Part shown: piece after piece, positions 56,766 to 64,000 of the stretch
Numbering within the stretch: the stretch's first letter is position 1
Layout: each line of letters opens with the position of its first letter
From: Serinus canaria
Lineage: Eukaryota; Chordata; Aves; Passeriformes; Fringillidae
Assembly: GCF_022539315.1 (NCBI RefSeq)
Contig: NC_066336.1
Span: 4,902,600-4,966,599, forward strand
Direction: 5' to 3'
DNA: 64,000 bases
Notes under the pieces: model-generated
The model's input: the letters and a program-made list of their open reading frames with translations, nothing else
Told to the model about the DNA's origin: nothing
Databases searched by the model: none
Made by a program: the position numbers and the translations under genes

Positions 56766-56920
56766 GATGCTGCTCACCTGGAGTCAGGCCAGCCAGTGCA
56801 GCACGAGGCCGACGTGGTGGCGTTCCTGCAGGAGAGCGAGGGGCTCATCCGCCAGCTCCAGGTGGACGTGCAGATCCTTCGGGACGAGAACTACTACCAG
56901 CTGGAGGAGCTGGTGTTCAG
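56766..56920 (+). CDS. MACF1: MACF1 exon 13, plakin domain
   Basis: Residues 457-507 plus two bases: DAAHLESGQPVQHEADVVAF, then LQESEGLIRQLQVDVQILRD and ENYYQLEELVF. It encodes much of the second plakin spectrin repeat. Human has CESDVIMYIQECEGLIRQLQ, so this is one of the less conserved exons in this region. The acceptor is gtcccctcag and the donor is ttcag|gtgggc. The exon sits between two LTR-like copies only about 130 bp apart. Confidence 0.96.
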
Positions 56921-57035
56921 GTGGGCGTGGGGAGCTTCCTCAGGGGCTGCACATCCCCTCTGGGTGGTGTTGGGAGGGTCCCCAGGATGAGAATCCGCTC
57001 CCAAGTTTTCAGAAGGCTGAGTTGGTATTTTATCA

Positions 57036-57100
57036 TCTATTCTATTCTATTCTATTCTATTCTATTCTATTCTATTCTATTCTATTCTATTCTATTCTAT
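57036..57100. repeat. (TTCTA)n pentanucleotide microsatellite, first array
   Basis: Thirteen perfect copies of tctat lie in the first head unit of the LTR-like repeat. Purity suggests ongoing length variation. Confidence 0.95.
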
Positions 57101-57388
57101 GATATACTAAAACTATACTAAAGAAAGTGAGAGGATGCAGAGAGATGAGAATTGACTCCCAAGTTTTCAGAAGGTTGATTTGTTTTTTTATCATATATTC
57201 TATTTTATTCTATGAACATGAAAATGATATATTAAAACTATACTAAAGAAAGATAAAGGATACAGAGAGATGAGAATTGACTCCCAACTTTTCAGAAGGC
57301 TGATTGTTATTTATGATATATTCTATTCTATTCTATGAAAATGATTTATTAAAACTATACTAAAGAAAGAGAAAGGATACAGAGAGAT

Positions 57389-57471
57389 TCTATTCTATTC
57401 TATTCTATTCTATTCTATTCTATTCTATTCTATTCTATTCTATTCTATTCTATTCTATTCTATTCTATTCT
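57389..57471. repeat. (TTCTA)n pentanucleotide microsatellite, second array
   Basis: Sixteen to seventeen perfect copies of ttcta form the longest pure microsatellite in the window. The array directly follows agagagattc and is followed by aaaactatactaaag, so it lies inside a head unit of the LTR-like repeat. Confidence 0.95.
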
Positions 57472-58375
57472 AAAACTATACTAAAGAAAGAGAGAGGCTA
57501 CAGAGAGATGAGAATTGGCTCCCAAGTTTTCAGAAGGCTGATTTGTTATTTTATCATATATTCTATTCTATTCTAAAGAAAGAGGCTACAGAGAGATGAG
57601 AATTGGCTCCCAAGTTTTCAGAAGGCTGACTTGTTATTTTATGATATTATATTAAAAGAAAGTGATATGCTTAAACTATACTAAATAAAGAGAAAGGAGA
57701 CAAGAATGATAATAAAAACCTGTGACTGACTCAGCTGAACTGGGATTGGTTATTAATTAAAAACAATTCACATGAAACCAATCAAAGGTGCACTTGTTGG
57801 TAAGCAGCCCCCAGACCACATTCTAAGGAAAAAGAGAATTATTGTTTACATTTTTTTTCTGAGGCTTCTCAGGAGAAAAATCCTGGCAAGGGGATTTTTC
57901 AGAAAATATCCTGGTGACACACGTGTCCATCTCCTTACCTGATATATGGTCTCCTCCAGCCAGGTCTCACAAGCTCTTGGAGATCTGTATCACACCCAAG
58001 ATAGCTCAGCTGCCTTAGAAGGCATAAAATCAGCAGGGTGGCTTCTGTGGCAGTGTTGGATACAGAAAAGTTTGAATAAAAGGCAAAATGAGAAAACTCT
58101 TTGCAGGGAAAAACCCAGCCAGGTGGGAAATGTTCTTGCTCCTGGTAAAACACCTCACAAAAGGCATTAGTTTCTTTGTTCTCTTCTTTTTCTAGTAAAT
58201 TGCTCAGGGAATTTTTTTGGCTTCTGTCTAATTGGCCATCCTGAAGTTTGAGGTGAAGTCCCCCAGGTCCTCTGAGGTGCCTTTGAGAAACTTCTGGGTT
58301 TTTTTTCCTTTCTAAGGAGACAAAGGAGAGTTTTGTCCCTCCGTGCCACATTCCCATCCTTGCTTGCTTCCCCAG

Positions 58376-58652
58376 GATCATGAGGCTGCAGGACGAGCTG
58401 GTGACGCTGAGGTTGGAGTGCACCAACCTCTACAGGAAGGGTCACTTCTCCACCCTGGAGCTGGTGCCCACCTCCACGCTGAGCACGACCCACCTGAAGG
58501 GCGAGTCCCTGACCAAGGGGCTCCACACCTCCTCGGCCTCCTGGTTCCGCAAGCCCATGACCAGGACAGAGCTGGTGGCCATCTCCTCCTCTGAAGACGA
58601 AGGCAGCCTGCGCTTCGTCTACGAGCTGCTGGCCTGGGTGGAGGAGATGCAG
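58376..58652 (+). CDS. MACF1: MACF1 exon 14, plakin domain
   Basis: The largest shared exon in the window. It completes Arg508 and encodes residues 509-600: IMRLQDELVTLRLECTNLYR, then KGHFSTLELVPTSTLSTTHL, then a loop, SWFRKPMTRTELVAISSSED, and FVYELLAWVEEMQ. It joins the second and third plakin spectrin repeats. The Ser/Thr-rich loop (THLKGESLTKGLHTSSAS) differs from human (LKAEPLTKATHSSSTS), while the flanking helices are nearly identical. The donor is gcag|gtgggg, phase 0. Confidence 0.97.
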
Positions 58653-59206
58653 GTGGGGAGATGCTGGGCCAAACCTCCTGCCCTGTGCTCAGGCTGATGT
58701 GGGAAGATGCCCCAGGCCTTTTCCTGCCCTTAGCTGTGAATTGCTGCTTTTGGTGGTTTGTCGTTTTTGGAGATCTGAGGCTTCTGTCTGGAGCTGGGTT
58801 TTGTCTCTTGTGGTCCTGCTGGCCAGTGGGGATCAGAGGAACCTTTCAAAACTGGAGCTGGGTTTTGTCTCTTGTGGTCCTGCTGGCCAGTGGGGATCAG
58901 AGGAACCTTTCAAAACTGGAGCTGGGTTTTGTCTCTTGTGGTCCTGCTGGCCAGTGGGGATCAGAGGAACCTTTCAAAGCTGGAAGCAGATCTGTGCTAA
59001 TGCAGTCACTTGGTCTTAAGTGGGTGGGAAGCTTGTGTAGGCTGTCCCAGAAATATTCAGAGTTGGAGCACTGGCTTAGGATCTTCCACCAAGACTGGGA
59101 GGTGTTTTTTCCCTCTGGGGTGATTCCTGTTTTTTCCTCTGGGAGGATTCCTGGTGTCCCTCTGAGAGCAGAAGGAGCAGTGCTGACCTGAGCCTCTTGG
59201 TTTCAG
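58653..59206 (+). other. MACF1: MACF1 intron 14
   Basis: A 64-bp triplication fills the left half (listed separately). A second, weaker duplication of tcctctggg type lies near 59110-59160. The acceptor is ttggtttcag. Confidence 0.65.
58790..58981. repeat. 64-bp tandem triplication
   Basis: Three copies, starting at 58790, 58854 and 58918, read ggagctgggttttgtctctt, gtggtcctgctggccagtgg and ggatcagaggaacctttcaa. They are almost identical, so the triplication is young. It lies within an intron. Confidence 0.95.
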
Positions 59207-59335
59207 ATGAGACTGGAGCGGGCAGAGTGGGGCACTGACCTGCCAAGTGTGGAATCCCAGCTGGAGACCCAGAGGCACATCCATGCCAGTGTGGAGGACC
59301 TGGGCTCCAGCGTGAAGGAGGCCAGGATGTATGAG
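59207..59335 (+). CDS. MACF1: MACF1 exon 15, plakin domain
   Basis: Forty-three codons, residues 601-643: MRLERAEWGTDLPSVESQLE, then TQRHIHASVEDLGSSVKEAR and MYE. This is the first half of the next spectrin-like repeat, with the conserved ERAEWG and DLPSVE motifs. Both ends are phase 0; the donor is tgag|gtatgg. Confidence 0.97.
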
Positions 59336-59572
59336 GTATGGTGGGGGACACCAGGCGTGGGAAATGAGGGCACTGGGATCAGCTCCTGTGGGTCACATTC
59401 CTGGGATAGAGGTGGTTTTTAAGGATGGAGCTTCTGAGTTGATGCAGTGCTGCCCTGAGCCATCCTCTGCACCCTCCCCTTCCTCAGGCAGAGCTGTGGA
59501 GAAAGATTTGGGGCTGGGGTTCTGGCTGATGCTGTCCTGTGATGGGTTACAAGAGCATTTCTCATCCTTCAG

Positions 59573-59650
59573 GGTAAAATGTCTCCGAATTTCCGCGCCA
59601 GCTACACGGAGACCTTGGGCAAGCTGGAGACTCAGTACTGCAAACTGATG
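59573..59650 (+). CDS. MACF1: MACF1 exon 16, plakin domain
   Basis: Twenty-six codons, residues 644-669: GKMSPNFRASYTETLGKLET and QYCKLM. Human has SQNFHTSYAETLGKLETQYCKLK. The last residue is Met instead of Lys, created by the atg before the donor (atg|gtgagt). Both ends are phase 0. The acceptor is catccttcag. Confidence 0.95.
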
Positions 59651-59766
59651 GTGAGTGGGCTCCCAGCACTGCCCTGGGAGCCTGGGGGCCCTCCCTGCTC
59701 CAAGGCTGGGGAGAGGGCAAAGAAACCATCAGGGAGGAGGAATAACAAACCATTCTTGGTGTCCAG

Positions 59767-59928
59767 GAAACCTCGAGCTTCAGGCTGAGGCACCTGCAGA
59801 GCTTGCATGGATTCGTGTCCCGGGCCACTGCTGAGCTGATCTGGCTGAATGAGAAGGAGGAGGAGGAACTGGCCTACGACTGGAGTGACAACAACCCCAA
59901 CATTGCAGCCAAGAAGAATTACTTCTCA
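59767..59928 (+). CDS. MACF1: MACF1 exon 17, plakin domain
   Basis: Fifty-four codons, residues 670-723: [20 protein letters not shown], then [20 protein letters not shown] and [14 protein letters not shown]. The [20 protein letters not shown] motif is invariant in spectraplakins. The acceptor is ggtgtccag and the donor is ctca|gtgagt. Both ends are phase 0. Confidence 0.97.
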
Positions 59929-60459
59929 GTGAGTGCTGGGGAGGGCAGGTGCTGCTTTTGGTCCTCTGCGGAGCCCTCAGCTCCTGACAGACCTGAAATC
60001 CTCAGGCTGGATGCTCCCTCCCAGCTCCCTGAGCTTGTTGTGCCTGAGCAGAGCTGATGGAAGCTCTCCCCAGAGCAGAAAGTGAAATGAATGTGTGTGT
60101 TCAATTGAATTGCAATCAAAAAGGCATCAAAAGATGTATTTTTAGCATTAGTTTGGAGCTCAAGGCATCTTGAACTAGCGGGGGCGAGGGGGATAAGTCG
60201 GAGCCAAAGAGGAAAACTGATTCCTCTTTACAGCAGTATAAACAAATTCCCATCTTTCCACAATCACTGGGTGAAGCTGAGGAGGTCCCTGGGCAGGTTT
60301 CCAGTGCCTGTTTGGCACACAGGAGGCAGATTCCTGTTGGGAATGGGGCTGTGGTGCCCTGCTGGATCCCCTGGCATCCACTGGTACCTCCTTTAGGTCA
60401 GTTGGACACATGGTCTGAGCGAGGTGCCAGAGCTGAGGTTTGAACTTTCCCTCCTGCAG
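59929..60459 (+). other. MACF1: MACF1 intron 17
   Basis: Unique intron of 531 bp with no repeat or element recognised. It ends in ccctcctgcag. Confidence 0.6.
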
Positions 60460-60564
60460 GAGCTGACAGCAGAGCTGGAAGAGAAGCAGGACATCTTCCG
60501 TTCCCTCCAGGACACGGCTGAGCTGCTCTCCCTGGAGAATCACCCTGCCAAGCAAACCGTGGAG
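60460..60564 (+). CDS. MACF1: MACF1 exon 18, plakin domain
   Basis: Thirty-five codons, residues 724-758: ELTAELEEKQDIFRSLQDTA, then ELLSLENHPAKQTVE. The LENHPAKQTVEAY junction with the next exon is a standard plakin motif. Both ends are phase 0; the donor is ggag|gtgagc. Confidence 0.97.
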
Positions 60565-61059
60565 GTGAGCAGGAGCCTGGCAGAGCTGTGGGGTTCCCAA
60601 GGATCAAATCCCCTCACTGCCTCACCCCGTGGTGCCTAGTGAAGTGTTTTATGGTGGCAGGACATCAGAGATTTTTAATTTTGGGAAGTGGCCATTCCCA
60701 AATAATCGCCACCTCAAATTAGGGCACCAGCACAGAGTGTGAGCCTTTCCCACAGAGAGGTGATGCAGGGAATGGCCTTGGCTTCCCTGGGCTCATCCAG
60801 GCTTCCAGGGACACCGTGGTGGTGAAGCAAAGGGCTGTGGGAACCTTTTCCATGGGGTAAAAGCAAAACTGTTGCTGCCTCTGGCACGTGGGTGACGTGG
60901 GGACACCGAGACAGGGTCTGCCATCTTCTGTGTCCAAACCCTCCTGGCTGCAGCCAGATCTTGGTCATTTCTGTCCTTCCCTCAGGCTCCTGTGTCCTTG
61001 CTGTGCCCCTCCTGGCTGTGCATGCCCTTTTCCAGTGCCCTTTTCTGTGTTTTGCACAG
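60565..61059 (+). other. MACF1: MACF1 intron 18
   Basis: Unique intron of 495 bp. No repeat, element or extra exon was seen. Confidence 0.6.
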
Positions 61060-61155
61060 GCCTACAGCGCTGCTGTGCACACCCAGTGGCAGTGGATCAA
61101 GCAGCTCTGCCTGTGCGTGGAGCAGCACGTGAAGGAGAACGCTGCCTATTTCCAG
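61060..61155 (+). CDS. MACF1: MACF1 exon 19, plakin domain
   Basis: Thirty-two codons, residues 759-790: [20 protein letters not shown], then [12 protein letters not shown]. Human has [28 protein letters not shown]. It forms part of the spectrin repeat that later carries the SH3 insert. Both ends are phase 0; the donor is ccag|gtattt. Confidence 0.96.
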
Positions 61156-61481
61156 GTATTTGGGGCCAAACTCCCTCAGTCCCATCTGCTGAGTCCCACT
61201 CCGTGAGCTCCTCACACTGCTGTTGTCCTTGATGGAGAGGGAAGAAGGGATTTTTTTTCTCTGGAATATCTGTTAGCTGCTCCCTGGGCATTTCCAGGGG
61301 GAAAAAGGGATCAACAATTCCCTGTAGCTCTGCTCATCCACCTGGGATGATCCTGCCCTCGCAGCCCTAAAGCCAGAGCAGTGTCAGGAGCTGCTGGCTG
61401 AGCCTTTGGGGTGCTCCTTGCCTGTCTCCAGGCTGCTCAGGGGGCTTGTCCAGGTGCCTGTGACCCTTTTTGCCTTGGCAG
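61156..61481 (+). other. MACF1: MACF1 intron 19
   Basis: Unique intron of 326 bp with a T8 run near 61252. Nothing else was seen. Confidence 0.6.
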
Positions 61482-61607
61482 TTCTTCAGCGACGCCCGGG
61501 AGTCGGAGACGTACCTGCGGAACCTGCAGGACTCCATCAAGAGGAAATACTCCTGTGACCACAACACGAGCCTGACACGGCTGGAGGACCTCCTGCAGGA
61601 CTCCATG
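61482..61607 (+). CDS. MACF1: MACF1 exon 20, plakin domain
   Basis: Forty-two codons, residues 791-832: FFSDARESETYLRNLQDSIK, then RKYSCDHNTSLTRLEDLLQD and SM. RKYSCDHNTSL is nearly invariant in MACF1, dystonin and plectin-type proteins. The acceptor is gccttggcag and the donor is catg|gtgggt. Both ends are phase 0. Confidence 0.97.
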
Positions 61608-63554
61608 GTGGGTTCTCTGACAGCCCACCAGCCTGCTCTGCTCCAGCAGCGTTGCCTGGGACACCTCTTTCCTCCCCAGGGAGAACTGGGCTCCTTGTCC
61701 CCACAGTTTGGTGGGGTGTGGTTTGTGCTCCACCTCGGGCAGGGGTTTGCTTGCCCTTGGAGCTGCTGGAGGAGCTGCAGGCTGTGCTGGCCCCAGCTGT
61801 GTGGTGTAGCTGGAGTTGGTCACTGTCATTTAGAGGCACCTTCTGACCTGTCTGTGTCCTCAGGGTGAGGAGCAGGCAGGCTGTGCTGGCTGTGCGAGGT
61901 CCCAGCCTGAGGTGTGAGCTGCTCCTGCCCCAGCCATGCCCACCCTGCCATCCTGCTTGGACAAAGGCAGGGCCTGCAGGATGCTCCTGGTGGAGAAATG
62001 CCTGCTCTTTATCCAGCCCAAATCCTGTGTTAATCCATCCTGCGGGGTGGGGGAGAGCCAGGCCAGCCTGGCTGTGCCAGGGGCTGATCTCTGAACACGT
62101 GGCCTGGCTTAGCTGAGCAGAGCAGAGCCCAGGCCGTGGCACTGTCACCTTCTTGCCTGATTTAGCCTGAAAAAAACCAACCTGAAAACAACCCCCGAGG
62201 AGCAGAGCATCAGCTGGGGTTGGACACCGGGGTCAGGGGAGGATTTGGGCTGTGGCTGAAGTGCTGAGCTGTGGTGGCAGGGTCAGGAGGTGACACAGAG
62301 TGTGGAGGCAGGTGGCCACCAAGAAGTGCACAGCAGGGTGTCCCCAGTGCCTCTGGGGTGCCCTTACTGGGGGTGATGGGTGCACCAGCACCGGCTTCTC
62401 TCCTGGAGGCCTGGGGGCTCCCCCATCCTCTCTCAGGGTTGTCCTGGCCTGTCTCTGGTGCTGCCAGGACCTGGAGCAGCCAGGCTGGCTGCCAGGGTCT
62501 GTGTCTGATGGCACATCAGGAGTCTGGCAGGTGCCATCTGGGGTGGGAGAGGCTGTTCTGGGCAGCCAGAGAGAGGCCACAACCCCAGGACTGGGGCAGC
62601 TGCCCTGAGCTCAGCTATTTTACTCTTTCTTACCTAATAAGTTAAAGTTGTATTTCTTCCAATCATGCTCCCTGGGACAGGCACAGGTAGTTTATTTAAT
62701 CATTTATTCTTTTCTTTAAATTTTCTTTAATTTTAATTTTTTTTTTAACCATTCAAGTCTCCTCCACTGTCTCAGCACACTAACCAACCCCAGAGTACCA
62801 AGCATGAGGGAGAAGCTTTTCTGGGATCCTTTTCTTTGAAACCTTTGCCACAGCCAGCAGGGGCTGAGCTGTCACTAACCACAGAGCTGCCAGTGTGGTG
62901 ATCTGCACAGGTCTCCACGCTGCCAGAGGCTGGTCCAGGGCAGCTTTGCCACCATTCCCCCTGGGTTGGTGCCATCACCAGGCCCAGCAGGGATTTGTAG
63001 GAATAACATTTCCTCCAGCTGGCAGATTTCTCCCCAGAGCCAGAGGCCTGTGTGATCACTCCACCCCGAGCCCCCCCTTCCTCCTGAGGTGTTTGATCCC
63101 CATAATTCATCATCTCCCATTCCAGCCACTGGTTTAAACACCCCTTCATCCTTTGCTTTAGAGAAGGGAGCATGCTTCCCTGGGCTCTCCTGCAGGCAGC
63201 TGAACATCCCCAGCCTTGGGGGACACTGTCCTGCTCTCAGCCCCTCACAGCTCCTGGGACTTGGTTTTGGTGGATGTTGTGTTCTCTTTTTTTTTTTTTT
63301 TTTTTTTCCCTTTTGAAAGAAAACATTTTCTTGTCCTACCAGCCAGAGAGGCAGAGGTGTGCATGTGGCTTTGCAGGGCAGTGGGAGTAGCAGTGATGTC
63401 CCATCCCATCTCCTGAGCCCTCTTCCCATCCTGCCAGGGCAGCAGGATCCTCCTGAGGTGTTTGCTCAGCCCTTGCAGGCCAGCACTGGGGTGGGGGGCG
63501 AGCTGAGATGCCTGGCACAGCCCTCAAGCAGCCCATGCTCCTTGTCCCTGCCAG
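61608..63554 (+). other. MACF1: MACF1 intron 20
   Basis: Nearly 2 kb of intron with an AT-rich patch at 62625-62760 (tttctttaaattttctttaa) and a T-run at about 63287-63308. The sequence from 62770 to 63180 is open on the minus strand but has no recognisable domain or splice partners. No exon was called. Confidence 0.55.
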
Positions 63555-63707
63555 GATGAGAAGGAGCAGCTGATCCAGTCCAAGAGCTCTGTTGCCAGCC
63601 TGGTGGGACGCTCCAAAAGCATCGTCCAGCTCCGGCCCAGGAACCCAGAGCACGCTGTGAAGAGCACCATCCCCATCAAGGCTGTCTGTGACTACAGGCA
63701 GATCGAG
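63555..63707 (+). CDS. MACF1: MACF1 exon 21, linker and start of the SH3 domain
   Basis: Residues 833-883: [20 protein letters not shown], then [20 protein letters not shown] and [21 protein letters not shown] opens the SH3 domain that interrupts the plakin spectrin repeats; human MACF1 has [11 protein letters not shown] at the same distance from the start. The rest of the SH3 is in the next exon, beyond the right edge. The acceptor is tccctgccag and the donor is cgag|gtgagg. The gene continues for many exons outside the window. Confidence 0.96.
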
Positions 63708-64000
63708 GTGAGGGCTGGCAGAGTGCTGGTGACACTCGGGAAGGGAAGGCAGGGACAGGGGAGTGACACCCGGCGTGGTTTGGGATGAGCGCCGTAGGAT
63801 CTGTCAGTGGGAAGGCAGGGGGAGGGAAAACAGCAGGGATGTTTTTCCTGGAGCAGATTTCCATGTCTCAGATTTATTCTGGGCAGGAGCTGGAGTCCTT
63901 TCCCCTTCCAAGGAGGATGGGCTTCACCAGCCTGAGCCAAGCAAGCACGTGGGTGGCAGCCAGCTCCCTGTGACTTCCTTGTCCCTTCCGCTCCCGGCAC
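63708..64000 (+). other. MACF1: MACF1 intron 21, left part
   Basis: The window ends inside this intron. The 293 bases seen here are unique and contain no exon. Confidence 0.6.

Larger units (their letters stand above)
56975..57925 (+). repeat. LTR-like repeat with nested tandem expansion
   Basis: The 5' part of the LTR-like core is repeated about five times. Each copy starts gagaattg(a/g)ctcccaag, continues ttttcagaaggctgatttgt and then (TTCTA)n, and ends aaaactatactaaagaaaga. Copies begin near 56988, 57147, 57271, 57509 and 57596. The 3' part, from about 57700, is single copy (gggattggttattaattaaa, then ctgaggcttctcaggagaaa) and ends gatttttcagaaaatatcct. So the head of the repeat has been amplified while the tail has not. 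Confidence 0.8.
56921..58375 (+). other. MACF1: MACF1 intron 13, mostly repeat-derived
   Basis: Roughly 56975-57925 is an expanded LTR-like repeat with TTCTA arrays. The rest (57926-58375) is unique and ends with a T-rich tract and the acceptor gcttccccag. An open frame on the minus strand at 57935-58426 overlaps the next exon antisense and is not supported. Confidence 0.6.

Noticed and set aside
57935..58426. 163-codon minus-strand frame
   Set aside because: It overlaps the proven MACF1 exon 14 antisense and shows no family resemblance.
62772..63429. Minus-strand frames of 133 and 184 codons inside MACF1 intron 20
   Set aside because: No known domain, no paired splice sites, and a poly-Lys run that is only the complement of a T-run.
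1..64000. Search by eye for tRNA, rRNA and snRNA genes
   Set aside because: No cloverleaf with a plausible B box, rRNA core or snRNA motif was noticed; short degenerate RNAs could be missed without tools.

Overview
The window is vertebrate nuclear DNA, most likely from a songbird. The evidence is intron-containing genes with GT-AG junctions, proteins close to their human orthologues, several 3' ends of CR1 LINEs (the typical bird retroposon), compact GC-rich introns crowded with minisatellites, and a dispersed LTR-like repeat that I associate with passerine genomes. The gene content suggests a bird microchromosome related to chicken chromosome 23; that placement is inference. There are no prokaryotic operons, CRISPR arrays or phage genes. 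Almost all of the long open frames come from GC-rich islands or tandem repeats.

Three genes lie head to tail on the + strand. (1) 1-1775: the last two coding exons and 3' UTR of AZIN2 (antizyme inhibitor 2). A 130-bp satellite fills the intron before them and a 28-bp satellite lies in the 3' UTR. (2) 2757-3876: the complete two-exon coding sequence of NDUFS5, a 106-residue accessory subunit of respiratory complex I with twin CX9C motifs, in a CpG island. (3) From about 8.1 kb to past the right edge: the 5' part of MACF1 (ACF7), a giant spectraplakin that cross-links actin and microtubules. Twenty shared coding exons (41731-63707) were placed base by base. With the first exon at 10399 they encode residues 1-883: the two calponin-homology domains that bind actin, then the first spectrin-like repeats of the plakin domain, up to the start of its SH3 domain.

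The most interesting feature is how MACF1 starts. Two first coding exons are well supported (10399 and 15164), and three more candidates are visible (24987, 36160 and 40138). All five end one base into a codon with a GT donor, so each could splice in frame to the shared exon at 41731. They would give different N-terminal tips: a Ser/Arg-repeat tip, an acidic tip, a charged tip, a membrane-anchor-like tip and a Cys-rich basic tip. A separate GC-rich island at 49.4-50.6 kb holds another start, whose protein begins MGNSLGCV and has a polybasic stretch. It ends in phase 0 and would splice to the CH2 exon, giving a lipid-anchored isoform without CH1.

The introns are rich in local repeats. They include a 47-bp array (22.8-23.6 kb), a higher-order 21/63-bp array 28 bp from a splice acceptor (42.7 kb), a 21-23-bp array (44.5-44.9 kb), and nested TTCTA arrays inside an LTR-like repeat (57.0-57.9 kb). 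They also include an inverted pair of dispersed repeats (52.4 and 56.1 kb). All identifications rest on reading the sequence and on remembered protein families; no searches were run.
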